Source of the DNA: DATARH01 sp050246595
Lineage (GTDB): Bacteria > Pseudomonadota > Alphaproteobacteria > ATCC43930 > CGMCC-115725
Length of the DNA: 64,000 nucleotides
Direction of reading: 5' to 3'
NCBI GenBank assembly: GCA_050246595.1
Contig: JBFWVT010000013.1
Location: 17,518 to 81,517 of the forward strand
The position numbers were made by a program, and so were the translations under genes. This document shows positions 62,476 through 64,000 of the stretch, in pieces (position 1 is the first letter of the stretch; each line of letters starts with the position of its first letter). The notes under the pieces are model-generated. The model searched no databases and was not told where the DNA came from. It saw only the letters and a list, made by a program, of their open reading frames with translations.

Positions 62476-62667
62476 ATGACGATATAGAAGACGATCACGA
62501 TTCCGGAAGCGGCCCAGGAACTCGGGATTTCCAGAAACGGCGCCTATGAGGCGGCGAAACGGGGGGAAATCCCGACCGTGCGCATCGGGCGTAGGCTGCT
62601 GGTGCCGTGCAACGCGATCGACCTTCTGTTGGAGCAGGCTTCGGCCAAATCAGGGACAAAAGACTGA
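62476..62667 (+). pseudogene. Excisionase/AlpA-type helix-turn-helix remnant
   Basis: KTITIPEAAQELGISRNGAY then EAAKRGEIPTVRIGRRLLVP is an excisionase-like helix-turn-helix with wing. The frame has no usable start: the ATG at 62476 meets TAG at codon 4 (62485-62487). Homologues would begin with Met-Lys-Thr-Ile; here the bases read ATAGAAGACG where ATGAAGACG is expected, as if one A was inserted in the start codon. The 63-residue product is therefore probably not made, unless a rare start such as ATC is used. Confidence 0.66.
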
Positions 62668-62692
62668 AGCGCTGCTCTGCCCCGATGAGCAA

Positions 62693-63566
62693 ATGAGGCC
62701 GATCGCTGGCAAGGCCGAGCGATGCGGCGATTTCTTATGCCGAGCGCCGGGGCTGGGCAGTTTTCCCCTGCTGCTGGCATGGGAAGGCGCGCAAACGCCC
62801 TCTAACACGGCACGGGCTTCACGACGCTACACTCGATCGTGACCTGATCCGCGAATGGTGGCGCCGATGGTGGGAGGCTCTGGTCGGTGTTCCGACGGGC
62901 CGATCCACCGCGATTGTCCTCGACATCGACCGCAAGAATGGCATTAATGGGTTCGATACTCTCGACGAGCTTGGGGCTGCAATCCTCCCTGATACGCCGC
63001 TCGCGCATACGGCAAGTGGCGGGCTGCACGTCTATTTCCGCGCCCCGGCTTTCATCATCAAGAATACAGCTGGCGCCCGCGGGCGCGGTCTGGGGCGCGG
63101 CCTCGATCTGCGCGGCGACGGCGGCTATGTGATCGCGCCGTCGCCGGGCGGCGGCTATTCATGGGACCCGTACTATAACCTCGACACCGCGACGATAGCC
63201 CCACTTCCGAAGTGGGCCATGCCCAGGGAGTTGGAAGAGACCTGCTCGGCTGGCTCTCCGCCCAAGCCGATGAGAGGCCTCTCGCCCTACGCCGAGGCAG
63301 CTCTCGACAATGCGGCCCGCCGAATCATGGCCGCTCCCAATGGCGAGCAGGAGACCACGCTCAACAGCGAGGCCTTTGCCATCGGCACGCTGGCGGGCGC
63401 GGGCGCCATTCCCGCCCACTTTGCGCGCGAGGTGCTGGCTTGGGCCGCCCGCCAGATGCCATTCTACGATCCGCACCGCCCGTGGAGCCAGCGCGAGCTG
63501 GACACGAAGGTGGAGCGTGCCTTCGCCGCGGGCATGCGGCGTCCGCGCGCGGTGGCGCGTGCCTAG
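62693..63566 (+). pseudogene. Bifunctional primase/polymerase (Prim-Pol) domain remnant
   Basis: One frame from about 62703 to 63566 encodes AAISYAERRGWAVFPCCWHG, then AIVLDIDRKNGINGFDTL (acidic metal site D-x-D), LAHTASGGLHVYFRAP and LDLRGDGGYVIAPSPGG, all features of the Prim-Pol N-terminal domain used by plasmids and phage-like elements. No normal start lies in this frame: an ATG at 62685 meets TGA at codon 4, and the ATG at 62693 is out of frame by one base. The stop TAG at 63564-63566 is formed at the IS630 junction, so the C-terminal part is cut off. Confidence 0.74.
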
Positions 63567-64000
63567 AGCTTGATCGCATCAGGTTGAAGCGTAGCCGGCA
63601 TTGGCGAGGTAGTTTGCGCATTCCTGTGCGGAGAAATGATCGAGCAAGGAGCCGATCTGGCGCCAGGTAGCATCGGTGGTGCGCGGATCGGCTTTGCGCA
63701 GCAGGGTCTTGAGCTTGGCGAAGACCTGCTCGATCGGGTTGAGATCGGGCGAATAGCGCGGCAGGAAGAACAGCTTGGCGCCGGCGGCGCGGATCAGGCG
63801 GCGGACAGCTTGTCCCTTATGACTGCCGAGATTGTCCAGGATCACGACATCGCCGCGGTTCAGGGTGGGTGCAAGGAACTGCTCGACGTAAGCGCGAAAG
63901 CTGGCGCCGTTGATCGGGCCGTCGATGACGCAGGGCGCCGTGATCCGGTCGCAGCGCAAGGCCGCCAGAAAGGTCAGGGTGCGCCAGCGCGCTTGCGGCA
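63566..64000 (-). mobile_element. IS630-family insertion sequence (right end outside window)
   Basis: The left end starts GAGCTTGATCGCATCAGG next to a TA dinucleotide (63564-63565), the target of IS630/Tc1-type transposases. The inside carries a transposase gene pointing back at this end. The insertion interrupts the primase remnant. The other terminal repeat and the second TA lie beyond the window. Confidence 0.75.
63579..64000 (-). CDS. IS630 transposase, C-terminal part (partial)
   Basis: About 140 codons are visible to the window edge; the N-terminus lies outside. VVILDNLGSHKG holds the second catalytic Asp of the DDE site, and LPRYSPDLNPIEQVFAKLK the Glu in the S-P-x-L-N-P-I-E motif, which defines IS630/Tc1-mariner transposases. 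The stop overlaps the terminal repeat of the element. An upstream programmed frameshift typical of two-frame IS630 elements cannot be judged. Confidence 0.9.
   Translation of the reverse strand, partial: PQARWRTLTFLAALRCDRITAPCVIDGPINGASFRAYVEQFLAPTLNRGDVVILDNLGSHKGQAVRRLIRAAGAKLFFLPRYSPDLNPIEQVFAKLKTLLRKADPRTTDATWRQIGSLLDHFSAQECANYLANAGYAST

Larger units (their letters stand above)
60335..64000. mobile_element. tRNA-Ser-associated integrative element (left part, degraded)
   Basis: The DNA after the tRNA carries, in order, a tyrosine recombinase pointing back to the tRNA, a ribbon-helix-helix-like gene, an excisionase-like remnant, a primase-polymerase remnant and an IS630-type insertion. 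This is the usual set of an integrated plasmid- or phage-satellite-like element at a tRNA 3' end. Integrase, excisionase and primase are all broken, so it is probably immobile on its own. The right end is outside the window, so the att duplicate could not be checked. Confidence 0.72.

Overview
The window is a high-GC chromosomal segment of an alphaproteobacterium. The evidence is an RmuC/FtsH/RodZ/IspG-type Gram-negative core, UbiG (ubiquinone), an ETF-beta lysine methyltransferase homologue, a CtrA-like TTAA-N7-TTAA site, and a ubiG/lysC/ptsP/rodZ/ispG block of the kind seen in Rhodospirillales-like genomes. The genus cannot be fixed from the sequence alone.

Layout. (1) 1-12.7 kb is a surface-polysaccharide locus of the ABC-exporter type. 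A leftward operon carries three glycosyltransferases, two nucleotide-sugar epimerases, a Wzm-type permease and a coiled-coil methyltransferase. A divergent Wzt-type ATPase has a C-terminal cargo domain. An aminotransferase and a fused dehydrogenase/acetyltransferase look like a WlbC plus WlbA-WlbB route to a diacetamido-uronic acid sugar. A winged-helix regulator sits at the end. (2) 12.9-27 kb is mixed housekeeping: a beta-lactamase-fold hydrolase and racemase-like pair, fabI, aroC, a tandem MFS duplication, an SDR, a methyltransferase, map next to a MITE-like element, a CinA-like protein, gluQ and a NUDIX enzyme. (3) 27-29 kb holds a second polysaccharide ABC permease and a GT61 glycosyltransferase, followed by about 1.1 kb with no convincing gene. 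(4) 30-43 kb has a CPA2 antiporter, a HhH DNA glycosylase, a frameshifted TNT-domain lipoprotein, metY, an exported Trp/Gln-rich protein, UdgX, an OB-fold exported protein, ftsH, a helix-turn-helix regulator behind a CtrA-like box, PagL and rmuC. (5) 43-52 kb has two amidohydrolases, a VapBC-like pair with a broken toxin, a divergent pair of citrate synthases (one with a DNA-binding domain), a cupin and an orphan ABC binding protein. (6) 51.8-60.1 kb is the conserved ubiG / lysC-NMO-ptsP / rodZ / ispG block. (7) From the tRNA-Ser(CGA) at 60.24 kb to the right edge is a decaying integrative element: split integrase, ribbon-helix-helix-like protein, excisionase-like remnant, primase-polymerase remnant, and an IS630-family element that cut the primase.

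How the genes work together. The polysaccharide locus has the parts for sugar synthesis, assembly, methyl capping, possible coiled-coil length measurement, and ABC export through a Wzt that could read the cap; this is the most system-like arrangement here. Broken reading frames (TNT lipoprotein, VapC, integrase, excisionase, primase) are confined to accessory genes while all the core genes read through, which favours real decay over general sequence error. No CRISPR array or rRNA gene was seen; one tRNA is present.
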